Shown here: positions 7,860 through 14,789 of the stretch, one piece after another
Layout of the letters: the number at the start of each line of letters is the position of its first letter
Numbering within the stretch: the first letter of the stretch is position 1
NCBI GenBank assembly: GCA_947258375.1
Contig: CAMYIJ010000030.1
Span: forward strand, 1 to 33,676
Origin: an uncultured Acidimicrobiaceae bacterium
Lineage (GTDB): Bacteria > Actinomycetota > Acidimicrobiia > Spongiisociales > UBA5794
Direction: 5' to 3'
Length of the DNA: 33,676 nucleotides
Program-made: the position numbers and the translations under genes
The notes under the pieces: generated by a model
Told to the model about the DNA's origin: nothing
What the model saw: only the letters and a program-made list of their open reading frames with translations
Database searches by the model: none

Positions 7860-8048
7860 CGGGGAAGCGGCCGACTCGAGGTTTGAGCCGACCGCTTCGA
7901 CCGAGGGGGTCTCAAAATCACATGCGAGCCGGGCGATGGCACGGACTGTGGGTAGGCGCTTCGCCACCATCGGCTGATGGAGCGAGCCTACGGAAGCCGT
8001 GTTCCGGTCGATAGGGTCGAACGGCCGTAGACTCGGTGGGCCATACGA

Positions 8049-8076
8049 CTGGCCCCGTTCCGAGGAACGGGGCCAG
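8049..8076 (-). terminator. GC-rich stem-loop after hsp20
   Basis: A 12-bp perfect stem (CTGGCCCCGTTC with its complement) closes on the tetraloop CGAG, 27 nt after the hsp20 stop. There is no U-tract, as is common for actinobacterial terminators. The rest of the 255-nt gap (7848-8102) holds only the GNAT promoter and nothing else recognisable. Confidence 0.6.
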
Positions 8077-8102
8077 CCTCGTGGCAGCGGCGGGAGGGGG
8101 AG

Positions 8103-8585
8103 TTACCGCTGCACGGCGACAGTCACTTTGCGCGGCAGCTCAACGGGCTGCTTCGGCACCGTGATCTCGAGAATCCCGTTGCCGGACGTTGCAGTGACTG
8201 CTTCTACTTCAACCTCGGCATGGAGGCGAATCTTCCGCACGAACGTGCCTTCGAGGATCTCCCGGCGCCGATAGGTCATCCCGGTGGCGGCGTCCTCGTC
8301 GTCGGTTGCCGAATCGAAGCTCCGGGTGCCGGTGATCGACAGCACGTCCTGCTCGACGGTCACGTCAATCGAATCGGGGTCGATCCCGGGCAGCTCGGCC
8401 CGAATCATGAACTCAGAATCTGACTCGGCAACGTCGACCCGCGGCTTCCAGGTCTCAACGACAGCACCCGGGGCGGTGCCGAAACCAGTGGTGCGGGGAG
8501 TGCCGGGCCCATCAAAGAGCCGGCTCAGATCGTTGAACAGTGTGGTGCCTACGAGGGCAAACGGATCGAGCTTCGTAGTTGCCAT
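8103..8585 (-). CDS. Hsp20/alpha-crystallin small heat shock protein
   Basis: The 160-residue protein has a variable N-terminus (DPFALVGTTLFNDLSRLFD) and a complete alpha-crystallin domain from about residue 46 (WKPRVDVAESDSEFMIRAELPGIDPDSIDVTVEQDVLSITGTR) to GNGILEITVPKQ. The hallmark A-x-x-x-n-G-v-L motif is present as SGNGILEITVP. It is an ATP-independent holdase that binds unfolding proteins. The start is well supported by AGGAG about 7 nt before the ATG. Upstream lie an ECF-type promoter and a palindrome, described separately. Domain and length are typical. Confidence 0.93.
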   Translation of the reverse strand: MATTKLDPFALVGTTLFNDLSRLFDGPGTPRTTGFGTAPGAVVETWKPRVDVAESDSEFMIRAELPGIDPDSIDVTVEQDVLSITGTRSFDSATDDEDAATGMTYRRREILEGTFVRKIRLHAEVEVEAVTATSGNGILEITVPKQPVELPRKVTVAVQR

Positions 8586-8604
8586 GTTGTCTCCTTCGAT
8601 ACGA

Positions 8605-8654
8605 TTGATCTCTTGATCTCAAGGATACAACGTCACTAAATCTAAGTGTATTCC
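8605..8654 (-). promoter_or_regulatory. hsp20 promoter: ECF-type -35/-10 with operator-like palindrome
   Basis: On the minus strand GGAAT (8650-8654) is followed after exactly 18 nt by GTT (8629-8631), the form recognised by SigE/SigH-type ECF sigma factors in mycobacteria. Around the expected transcription start is the inverted repeat CTTGATCTCAAG (8612-8623, arms CTTGA/TCAAG), which also forms a tandem TTGATCTC repeat (8605-8620). CTTGA half-sites resemble HspR (HAIR) sites but the spacing differs. The region is notably AT-rich for this genome. Confidence 0.5.
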
Positions 8655-8690
8655 TATCAGATTATCGAATTTCCGGCCCGGTAGGCCCCG

Positions 8691-9653
8691 CTATACAAGT
8701 TGGCGGCTCAGGACCCCCGTCAGGCATCCTGTGTTGCCGGCGGCTTTGGAGAGTTCCTCTGTCGGGGTTGTGAAGCACTCAACTCCCAGCCCCTCGTAGA
8801 ACGACTGTATGTCGTCGGCTCCAGCCGGCATGAGGATCTGCCGCGGACCGACCGTGACGAAGTTGATTGCCCGGTAGTGATCGGCCCGGTCCCCCAACGC
8901 CGGGAACTCCACTCGTACACCGCGCCGTCTCAACGCCTCGATAGCGGCGTAGGGCGTGCGCCGCGGCCAGCCGATTGCCAGATCACGATCGAGGAATCGC
9001 AACAGACCCATCAGGTGCATGGCCCCGTACGGCAGATCGACGGAGATCACCGAAGAGCCGATCTCGTCGAGCGTGGTTGTTATCTGGTCGATACCGGACT
9101 GGTTGGTGCGCGGTCCGCGCCCGATCAGTGCGGTGGACTCATCGAGCCACATCAAGTCGGCGCCCTCGAAAGTGGCATGACCGTTCAAGGTGCGAATGAT
9201 CGGTACGCCGAGGTCGGCCAGGCGGCGGGCGATCCACCTCTCCTCGCCCGCCCGCACCGTCGATGCCGGGCGGGCCAGGATGGCGCCGGCGGGGGTCATC
9301 ACGAACAGGTCTGCGCAGAACATGAGATTCGGCGACGGTTCAGAGGAGGGAGCCACCTGGTGGACTACCACGCCGGCTGCCTCGTAAGCGGCGATCATGG
9401 CGCGGTGCTCTTCGGCTGCCCGTGCCGCGTCGAGGGGCGCCAGCATCTGGACGTCGTTGGGGTTGGTGGCGCTCGCAGCCAACTCGTCATCCGGAGTGTG
9501 GACGATCACCTCCCGAAGGGGGCGCCACTCAGAGTCGATAGCGCTTGCCGACCAGACCGTTCCCAACTCCTCACGATGGTCGGATTGCCGCGGCGACCAG
9601 CCGTCGCCGCCGTACGCCGCAGTCCCGAAGCTGTTGTCTCGCCGATCATCCAT
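8691..9653 (-). CDS. arginine deiminase / dimethylargininase-family hydrolase
   Basis: The 320-residue enzyme belongs to the guanidine-modifying superfamily (amidinotransferase/ADI/DDAH fold). Catalytic residues are placed as expected: Asp115 in MFCADLFV, Glu163 and Asp166 in ATFEGADLMWL, His213 in GAMHLMG, and the nucleophile Cys310 near the C-terminus in NTGCLTGVL. Such enzymes hydrolyse arginine or methylated arginine through a covalent thiouronium intermediate to citrulline. Which substrate is used cannot be decided; the compact size favours DDAH-like over classical ~410-residue ADI. The frame is open further upstream to 9839 but would overlap the divergent gene; ATG 9653 has AGGAGG 5 nt upstream and is chosen. 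Confidence 0.83.
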   Translation of the reverse strand: MDDRRDNSFGTAAYGGDGWSPRQSDHREELGTVWSASAIDSEWRPLREVIVHTPDDELAASATNPNDVQMLAPLDAARAAEEHRAMIAAYEAAGVVVHQVAPSSEPSPNLMFCADLFVMTPAGAILARPASTVRAGEERWIARRLADLGVPIIRTLNGHATFEGADLMWLDESTALIGRGPRTNQSGIDQITTTLDEIGSSVISVDLPYGAMHLMGLLRFLDRDLAIGWPRRTPYAAIEALRRRGVRVEFPALGDRADHYRAINFVTVGPRQILMPAGADDIQSFYEGLGVECFTTPTEELSKAAGNTGCLTGVLSRQLV

Positions 9654-9670
9654 AGAACCTCCTGTCCCGG

Positions 9671-9686
9671 ACGTTACCGGTAGCCT
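9671..9686. promoter_or_regulatory. back-to-back divergent -10 elements
   Basis: TAACGT on the minus strand (9671-9676) and TAGCCT on the plus strand (9681-9686) are separated by only CCGG, forming a TACCGGTA palindrome. The plus hexamer is 6 nt from the GTG at 9693 (leaderless). The minus one gives a short leader with AGGAGG for the deiminase-family gene. Two polymerases could not occupy both. Confidence 0.5.
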
Positions 9687-9692
9687 GATCGG

Positions 9693-10547
9693 GTGAGCGA
9701 ACTTCCCATCCCGCCTGTGACGTGGCCCGATGGGAAAGCGTGCGCCCTGGCGCTGACCTTCGATTTCGACGCCGAGGAGCTCTGGATCGGCAACGATCCT
9801 GCCAACGTCTCCAACCCCGGCGTGCTGGCCATGGGGCACTACGGAGCCCGGGTCGGCGTTCCCAAGATTCTCGAGTTGCTCGCAGACGAGGCGCTACCGG
9901 CCACGTTCTTCGTTCCGGGCGCAGTCGCCGAGCGCTACCCCGGCCACGTACACGCCATCCTGGAGGCCGGCCACGAGGTCGCCCACCACGGGTACACCCA
10001 TGTTCCTGCCGACCCGGAAGTGCCCGGCCTGGTGGAGGAGCAGATCGATCGTGGCCTGGAAGCTCTCGATCGGGTCGCCGGGATAACGCCGGCCGGCTAT
10101 CGGGCTCCGGACGGCGTGTCGAGCCATCTCGGTCTGCGCACCCTGACCGATCGTGGCTTCCTGTATGACAGTTCCCTGCGAGACCATTTTGCGCCGTATC
10201 GCATCACTCTCGACGACGGCCGGCCCGGCCCCGTCGAGATCCCCGAGCAGCCGACGCTCGACGACTGGGCCTACGGAAGCTCGAGCCCCACCCAATACCG
10301 GGTGCTGCAATCGAAGTCGCACGTCCTGTCCATCTGGCAGGACGAGTTCGCCGAGCTGCGATCCTGGGGCGGTTCGATCACGATCGTCATGCATCCGCAG
10401 ATAACGGGGCGGCCGATCCGAATGGCGACCTTGAGGGAGTTCGTCGCTTACACCAGGTCCTTCGACGACGTCTGGTACGCCACCTGCAGCGAAATTGCCC
10501 GTCATTTCGTCTCGCAGGAGTTCTCGGCGGGGCCCGAGATCAGATAG
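9693..10547 (+). CDS. polysaccharide deacetylase (NodB/CE4) family protein
   Basis: The 284-residue protein carries the CE4 deacetylase motifs: motif 1 TFDFDAE with Asp24/Asp26, motif 2 HHGYTH with metal-binding His98/His99 and His103, and motif 3 AGYRAPDG. The insertion between motif 1 and the first helix (ELWIGNDPANVSNPG) and the late VMHPQITGRP segment resemble the PgdA/PuuE-like branch acting on peptidoglycan or small amide substrates. No signal peptide is visible, suggesting a cytoplasmic small-molecule substrate, for example an allantoin-like amide; this is inference. The GTG start is supported by a -10 located 6 nt upstream. It is divergent from the deiminase-family gene and precedes surE by a few nucleotides. 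Confidence 0.85.
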   Translation: MSELPIPPVTWPDGKACALALTFDFDAEELWIGNDPANVSNPGVLAMGHYGARVGVPKILELLADEALPATFFVPGAVAERYPGHVHAILEAGHEVAHHGYTHVPADPEVPGLVEEQIDRGLEALDRVAGITPAGYRAPDGVSSHLGLRTLTDRGFLYDSSLRDHFAPYRITLDDGRPGPVEIPEQPTLDDWAYGSSSPTQYRVLQSKSHVLSIWQDEFAELRSWGGSITIVMHPQITGRPIRMATLREFVAYTRSFDDVWYATCSEIARHFVSQEFSAGPEIR

Positions 10548-10550
10548 GGT
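10545..10550 (+). promoter_or_regulatory. -10 hexamer of leaderless surE promoter overlapping the upstream stop codon
   Basis: TAGGGT lies 6 nt before the ATG at 10557 and its TAG is the stop codon of the deacetylase gene. This spacing selects the ATG at 10557 over the GTG at 10554. Confidence 0.5.
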
Positions 10551-10556
10551 CTCGTG

Positions 10557-11345
10557 ATGTCCTTCATCCTGGTGACCAATGACGACGGCGTCGATTCGCT
10601 TTCCCTTCCCGCCCTGGCGCGCGCCCTGCAGGCAAGCAGCGAAGTGCGCGTGGCGGCCCCCGCCGTCGAGCGCAGCTGGATCGGCAAGGCGATCAGCCGC
10701 TTCGACGAAGTGCGGGTGAAGCCGGTCGAGCGCGACGGTGTCGCAATGATGTCGGTCGAGGGATACCCGGCCGATGCTGTGCAGCTCGGGGTGTATCGAC
10801 TGTTCGAGGAGAAGGCCGCAATGGTCGTTAGCGGCGTCAACATCGGCGCCAACTTCGGGTCCGCCTATACGGTGGGATCGGGCACCGTCGGTGCGGCCCT
10901 CGAGGGCTCGATCGCCGGCATTCCTTCTTTCGCCTTCTCGGCAGTCTCCGTCGGCAACTTCGGAGAGTGGAGGGAACACATGCTCTCACCGGACTCGGTT
11001 CCGGACTGGGAGCGGTTCGCTGAGGTCGCCACCGCCATCGTTGCCGAAGTGATGGCGTTCGGTTTCCCCTCCGGCGTCGATGTGATCAATGTCAACATGC
11101 CGGCCGAAGCACGCGTCGATACGCCTCGTGAGGTGACCCATGTGGCCCAGACCACCTACGGGCCGCTCTTCAAGCAGCACAGCGACGGTATCTACAAGCA
11201 CGACTGGGTCTCCGACATGGAGGTGGTCGACGGCTTGTGGGGCTCCGACATCCAGGCGGTCACCGACGACAAGATCGCCATCACGCCGATCCGGATATCA
11301 GCGGTCGGGATCGATTCTCCCGAACTGCGCGAGCTTTGGCCCTAG
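10557..11345 (+). CDS. surE: 5'/3'-nucleotidase SurE
   Basis: The 262-residue protein is a SurE-family survival phosphatase that removes phosphate from nucleoside monophosphates and short polyphosphates. The N-terminal ILVTNDDGVDS block contains the metal-binding Asp9/Asp10, the VVSGVNIGANFG segment supplies the conserved Asn, and GSGTVGAALEGSIAGIPSFAFS is the family's characteristic glycine-rich loop. Length is typical. The usual serine after the first strand is within APAVERSWIGKAI. It starts 9 nt after the deacetylase stop and appears to have its own leaderless promoter while possibly also being read through from upstream. Confidence 0.92.
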   Translation: MSFILVTNDDGVDSLSLPALARALQASSEVRVAAPAVERSWIGKAISRFDEVRVKPVERDGVAMMSVEGYPADAVQLGVYRLFEEKAAMVVSGVNIGANFGSAYTVGSGTVGAALEGSIAGIPSFAFSAVSVGNFGEWREHMLSPDSVPDWERFAEVATAIVAEVMAFGFPSGVDVINVNMPAEARVDTPREVTHVAQTTYGPLFKQHSDGIYKHDWVSDMEVVDGLWGSDIQAVTDDKIAITPIRISAVGIDSPELRELWP

Positions 11346-11719
11346 GAATCTCGTAGGCCGTCCGACGTTGCTGACACCTTCGGCCGTTGGCAGGCTCGAT
11401 TAGGCAGCCGAGCTATCAGCTTAAGCCCGGCGGCAGCCGCTGACCCCTGGTCCTCCATGTGCGCGTGATTGCCCGCGGTCTCCGGCGACTGGTCGGTTGG
11501 TACGCCTGGTGTTCTGAGGGCGGAACTGAGGGCGCGATATCGCCCGAGGCGGAGGGCGATAGATGTGCGGGGTCCTGAGGAACCTCGTGACGTCCCGGAG
11601 CCGCCGCAGTCGATCTCTTCCGGGGTGTAGCCGCCGGCTCTTTTCGCGTTGAAACCGCGTCGATCCCTGACCCCGATTTCAGCACCGAGCTCCTGGCCGT
11701 CGGACCCGGAACGGGCAAG
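11346..11719 (+). other. gap holding the likely lost 5' part of the PQQ-repeat gene
   Basis: This 374-nt stretch has no intact gene. Translating the frame of the downstream propeller gene backwards from 11720 stays open to 11591 and reads VETASIPDPDFSTELLAVGP, coding-like sequence leading into the first PQQ motif. In another frame an open stretch from a TTG at 11469 ends at a TAG (11628-11630) just after a GGGG run (11622-11625). Adding one G there would join the two frames into a single N-terminus. Nothing else is seen. Confidence 0.45.
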
Positions 11720-12877
11720 GTGCTGTGGACCGCTGATCTTCCCCCAGATGTCTACGACCTCGGCTTCTCGGATAGTGGCCTGACCTTCAGCTACGCGGGA
11801 CAGTGGCGCGGCGCCGGTGGCTTCGGAGGTGTCTCTTTCGATGGCGAGCCGCTGTGGCAACTGGAGTCAGTGACCGAGACGCGGTACGAGAGCGATCTGC
11901 TCGACGACGGCGATGTCCTACTCGTCACACAGGGAACCGCGCCAAACACTGTGGGCAGGGTGCTTCGAGTCGACGCTGATAGCGGCGACCTCGTGTGGAG
12001 CACCGAGGTCGACCACTACCTCTCAACGTATGGACTCCTCGACGATCGGCTGGTCGGTTTCCAGCAGGGAGAAGGCCTCATCGGCATCGATGTCTCGAGT
12101 GGTGACGTGCTCTGGGAGACAGGCTTCGATGACGAGCGGTGGAATCTGGGGCCCTCTCGGCCGGTCCGTGACATCGATCGGGCTAGCTCATCTGCCGTCT
12201 TCTTCGAGGCGGTCTCGGGAAGCAAGGACGGGATCATCGGAGTCACCGCCGACGGCAGAATCGTCGCCGAATTCGAGGTACCGCGGCAATCAACAGTGGT
12301 CGCCGTGGCCGACGACTACGTTCTGGTCGAGCACCCGTCGGCCTTGTCCAGATACTCCCTCACCGGCGAGCTGCAATGGAGCACGCCGGCGATCGTGGTG
12401 CGAGCCTATGAACAGATCGATGGGGTGGCGCTTGTTACCGCGGCGGATGCGTCCTCGATGATCGGAGTCGACACGGAGACCGGAGAGAATCTCTGGACGA
12501 CCAAAGAACTGAGCGGGCACAACTTCGCGGAGTCGGGGGACGAAGCCTTTTTCGTTCTCGACATCGGCGAGAGTTTCCACAACGCCGTGGCGATCGATGC
12601 GGTAACTGGCACCAGACTCTGGAGCAACCGGGTGACCGGTCTCGGACGCCATGCTCCCATGGTGGTAGGGCGCTGGGTGATCGTGGGAGTCGCCGGTTCC
12701 TACTCCGTTCCGGGCCGATCGGTTGCCGATCCCAATCAAGCAGGAGTATTCCAGGCCTTCCACGCGGAGAGCGGCGAGCCGGCCTGGAGCCTGGGCCTGA
12801 ACGGAGGCTTCGAGACCATGGCCGAACACGACGGAGTGATATACGTTGTGTCGTTCCCCAACCGAGCCAGCTCCTGA
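11720..12877 (+). CDS. PQQ-repeat beta-propeller protein, 5' end probably damaged
   Basis: From the first usable start (GTG 11720) the product has 385 residues and is a beta-propeller of PQQ-like repeats. Repeated blades end in D-x-x-x-G-x-x-x-W motifs: DADSGDLVWSTE, DVSSGDVLWETG, DTETGENLWTTK, DAVTGTRLWSNR and HAESGEPAWSLG. The first motif, GPGTGKVLWTAD, is cut in half by the annotated start, and there is no signal peptide, although such proteins are usually exported or lipid-anchored. Both facts imply that the real N-terminus lies upstream and has been lost by truncation or a frameshift. It may be a pseudogene or carry a sequencing error. No function beyond a binding scaffold is proposed. 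Confidence 0.65.
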   Translation: MLWTADLPPDVYDLGFSDSGLTFSYAGQWRGAGGFGGVSFDGEPLWQLESVTETRYESDLLDDGDVLLVTQGTAPNTVGRVLRVDADSGDLVWSTEVDHYLSTYGLLDDRLVGFQQGEGLIGIDVSSGDVLWETGFDDERWNLGPSRPVRDIDRASSSAVFFEAVSGSKDGIIGVTADGRIVAEFEVPRQSTVVAVADDYVLVEHPSALSRYSLTGELQWSTPAIVVRAYEQIDGVALVTAADASSMIGVDTETGENLWTTKELSGHNFAESGDEAFFVLDIGESFHNAVAIDAVTGTRLWSNRVTGLGRHAPMVVGRWVIVGVAGSYSVPGRSVADPNQAGVFQAFHAESGEPAWSLGLNGGFETMAEHDGVIYVVSFPNRASS

Positions 12878-12920
12878 TTCCCATTGCCGCCGCCCTCGTC
12901 CGCGACGTCGGACACCACAC

Positions 12921-13598
12921 CTAGGCGGTTCCGCGGCTGTTCTCGAGCAGGTCGATGAGATCGGAGTACAGCCGCACCTTGATCGTGCGCATCGTCGGGC
13001 CGGCTTTGGCAGCGAGACCGGCGGCGATCTCAATCGCTTGTGGCAGCACTGCGGTCTCGGCAACGGCGTGGTGGACGATTCCCTTGGCGGCGGCGGCTTC
13101 GCCCCCGTAGCGGGTACCCGTCACCATCACTTCGTGAGCGACGACTTGCGGCAGCCGGCGTTTGATGAGGGCGTCCATGCCCGGAGTGAACGGAATACCG
13201 AGGTCGACCTCCGGAAGGCAGAAGAAGCCGCGGTCCGAGCGCATGACACGGAAGTCGTGGCACAGCGAGAGCATGGCGCCGGCGGCGAACGTATGGCCGT
13301 TGCACGCGGCGACCGTGATGTACGGCGCGGCGATGATCCGGGCGAAGAGCCTCTCGGCGTCGGCAACGAACTCCGCCATCACCTCGGCACCGGCGCTCGT
13401 CAGCGGCTCGAGGTCGAGCCCGTTCGAGTAGAACTTACCGGAACCGGTCGTAACCAGCGCCTTGCCGGGGCCCTCGGCGGCATCGACCTCGTCGAGCGCC
13501 GCATTCATGACGTCGAGCCAGGGGCGGTTCATCCGGTTCTCGCCGGTGTCCATCGTGAGGACGAACACGTCGCCGTTGCGGTCGAGCGAGATTCCCAT
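12921..13598 (-). CDS. enoyl-CoA hydratase/isomerase family protein
   Basis: The 225-residue protein is a crotonase-fold enzyme. Oxyanion-hole segments are KFYSNGLDL (55-63) and ACNGHTFAAGAMLSL (98-112). Glu130 in FFCLPEVDLGIPF is at the position used as base in monofunctional delta3,delta2-enoyl-CoA isomerases, and the second hydratase glutamate is absent (HTFAAGAML). An isomerase role in unsaturated fatty-acid oxidation is therefore somewhat favoured over hydration. Length is a little short for the family (~250-260). Its ATG shares one base with the TGA of the DUF3151 gene, so the two are translationally coupled. It converges on the PQQ propeller gene with a 43-nt gap. Confidence 0.87.
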   Translation of the reverse strand: MGISLDRNGDVFVLTMDTGENRMNRPWLDVMNAALDEVDAAEGPGKALVTTGSGKFYSNGLDLEPLTSAGAEVMAEFVADAERLFARIIAAPYITVAACNGHTFAAGAMLSLCHDFRVMRSDRGFFCLPEVDLGIPFTPGMDALIKRRLPQVVAHEVMVTGTRYGGEAAAAKGIVHHAVAETAVLPQAIEIAAGLAAKAGPTMRTIKVRLYSDLIDLLENSRGTA

Positions 13599-14026
13599 CA
13601 GAACTCGAGTTCCGGGTCGAGTTGCTTGAGGAACTCACCGATGCGTTCAACCTCGTCGTGCTCCTCTATGAGCAGGGCCGCCGCCCGCAGACCGAGCAGC
13701 GCTCGCAGAAAGCCGCGATTGGTCTCGTGCTTCCACCGGACGTAGCCGGTGCCTCGCCAACCGCTCGCTCGCAATGCGTCCAGACCACGGTGGTAGCCGA
13801 TACGGAAGTAGGCGTAGGACTCGATCGGCTCGGTGCTCAGCTCGCCGAGCCGGGCCCAGGCGTCGACGTAACGCGGCCAGCGCGCCACAACGGCCCCAAC
13901 GGCACTTCGAAGGTCGTCGTCCGACGATGCGAGGGCTGCCTCAAGGGCACGCGCCGCCTCCGGTTCCGCGGGCAGGATGGAGTCGGGCGGTCCGGACGGG
14001 CTCAGGTCGATTCGCTGATCAGACAT
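13598..14026 (-). CDS. DUF3151 family protein
   Basis: The 142-residue protein matches the actinobacterial DUF3151 family as I know it: a variable acidic N-terminus, then ARWPRYVDAWARLGEL, the signature YAYFRIGYHRGLDALRASGWRGTGYVRW, and NRGFLRALLGLRAAALLIEEHDEVERIGEFLKQLDPE. Function is unknown. The frame extends upstream to 14188 but the ATG at 14026 is preferred: it lies 7 nt after a -10 hexamer and avoids overlap with the divergent LysE gene. It is the first gene of a two-gene operon with the enoyl-CoA hydratase/isomerase. Confidence 0.88.
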   Translation of the reverse strand: MSDQRIDLSPSGPPDSILPAEPEAARALEAALASSDDDLRSAVGAVVARWPRYVDAWARLGELSTEPIESYAYFRIGYHRGLDALRASGWRGTGYVRWKHETNRGFLRALLGLRAAALLIEEHDEVERIGEFLKQLDPELEF

Positions 14027-14033
14027 GGGCTGC

Positions 14034-14039
14034 ACGCTA
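14034..14039 (-). promoter_or_regulatory. -10 hexamer of leaderless promoter for the DUF3151 gene
   Basis: TAGCGT on the minus strand ends 7 nt before the ATG at 14026, the same hexamer as used for the MFS gene. Confidence 0.5.
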
Positions 14040-14129
14040 CTCCGATCGAATGGGCGCGGGTTCGTCGCTCGGCCGATAGTGTGGCGGCTCGCCCGGAGGG
14101 GCCTCTTCTGTTGTTGGGAGGATGGAAGG

Positions 14130-14741
14130 TTGACAGACCCGCTCGCGATTACCTCGTTCGCCGGCCTGCTGTTCGTCGTGAGCCTCACGCCGGGTCAGGC
14201 CGCCGCCTACTGCGTTGCAGTGGGTATGGAGGACCACGATCGGAGCGCCTTGTGGGCTCCCGTCGGCGTCGCGCTGGGCAAGCTGGTTCATCTGATCGCG
14301 GCCGCGCTTGGGGCTTCGTGGCTGCTGGAGGTGCCCCACGCCGTCAAGCAGGGTGTGCTGCTGGCGGCCGCCGCATACCTGCTGTGGCAGGGAGTACGCC
14401 ACTTGAGGCATCGGGCTGCCACTACCCATGAGCGTCCTGAGGGAAGTGGCTCGCGATCCTTCCATATCGTCGCCGATGGCTTTCTGGTGTCGGTCGCCAA
14501 CCCGGAGAGCATGGCCAGTTCGCTGGCAATCCTTCCACTGTTCGCCCCCGACCCGGCGACGTTCGGCGCCTGGGCGGCGCTGCTCGCGGCCGGCGCCGTT
14601 GCGGTCCTCATCGCCTACTTCTTCTACGAAGCCATTGCCGCGATTCTCTCGCGCCACGTTCACGAGACGGCCCTCAACCGCATCGTCGGCGTTGTGTATC
14701 TGCTCGCCGCACTGGCGGTGGTGATCCTGTCTTTCGTGTGA
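14130..14741 (+). CDS. LysE/RhtB-type transporter-like membrane protein
   Basis: The 203-residue protein has about six membrane segments and the LysE-type N-terminus (FAGLLFVVSLTPGQAAAYCVAVGMEDHDRSALWAPVGVALGKLVHLIAAALG). The family exports amino acids or other small molecules; the usual P-G-P near the N-terminus is here TPGQ. The mid region is a charged cytoplasmic loop (RHLRHRAATTHERPEGSG). The upstream frame contains a longer in-frame ATG-like start at 14025, but the TTG at 14130 is better: GGAGGATGGAAGG sits just before it and the homologous N-terminus begins there. It is divergent from the DUF3151 gene with ~100 nt between. Confidence 0.78.
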   Translation: MTDPLAITSFAGLLFVVSLTPGQAAAYCVAVGMEDHDRSALWAPVGVALGKLVHLIAAALGASWLLEVPHAVKQGVLLAAAAYLLWQGVRHLRHRAATTHERPEGSGSRSFHIVADGFLVSVANPESMASSLAILPLFAPDPATFGAWAALLAAGAVAVLIAYFFYEAIAAILSRHVHETALNRIVGVVYLLAALAVVILSFV

Positions 14742-14768
14742 TGTTCGTGTGCTCGGGGTCGTTCGAGC

Positions 14769-14789
14769 TATAGTCGAACGTATGTTCGC
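14769..14789 (+). promoter_or_regulatory. leaderless promoter with LexA (SOS) box spanning the helicase start codon
   Basis: The -10 TATAGT (14769-14774) is followed after 7 nt by the ATG at 14782. Overlapping both is TCGAACGTATGTTCGC (14774-14789), an almost perfect match to the actinobacterial SOS box TCGAAC-N4-GTTCGA (only the last base differs). A further GTTCGA half-site at 14761-14766 makes a second inverted pair with TCGAAC. LexA bound here would cover the transcription start. Confidence 0.75.
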
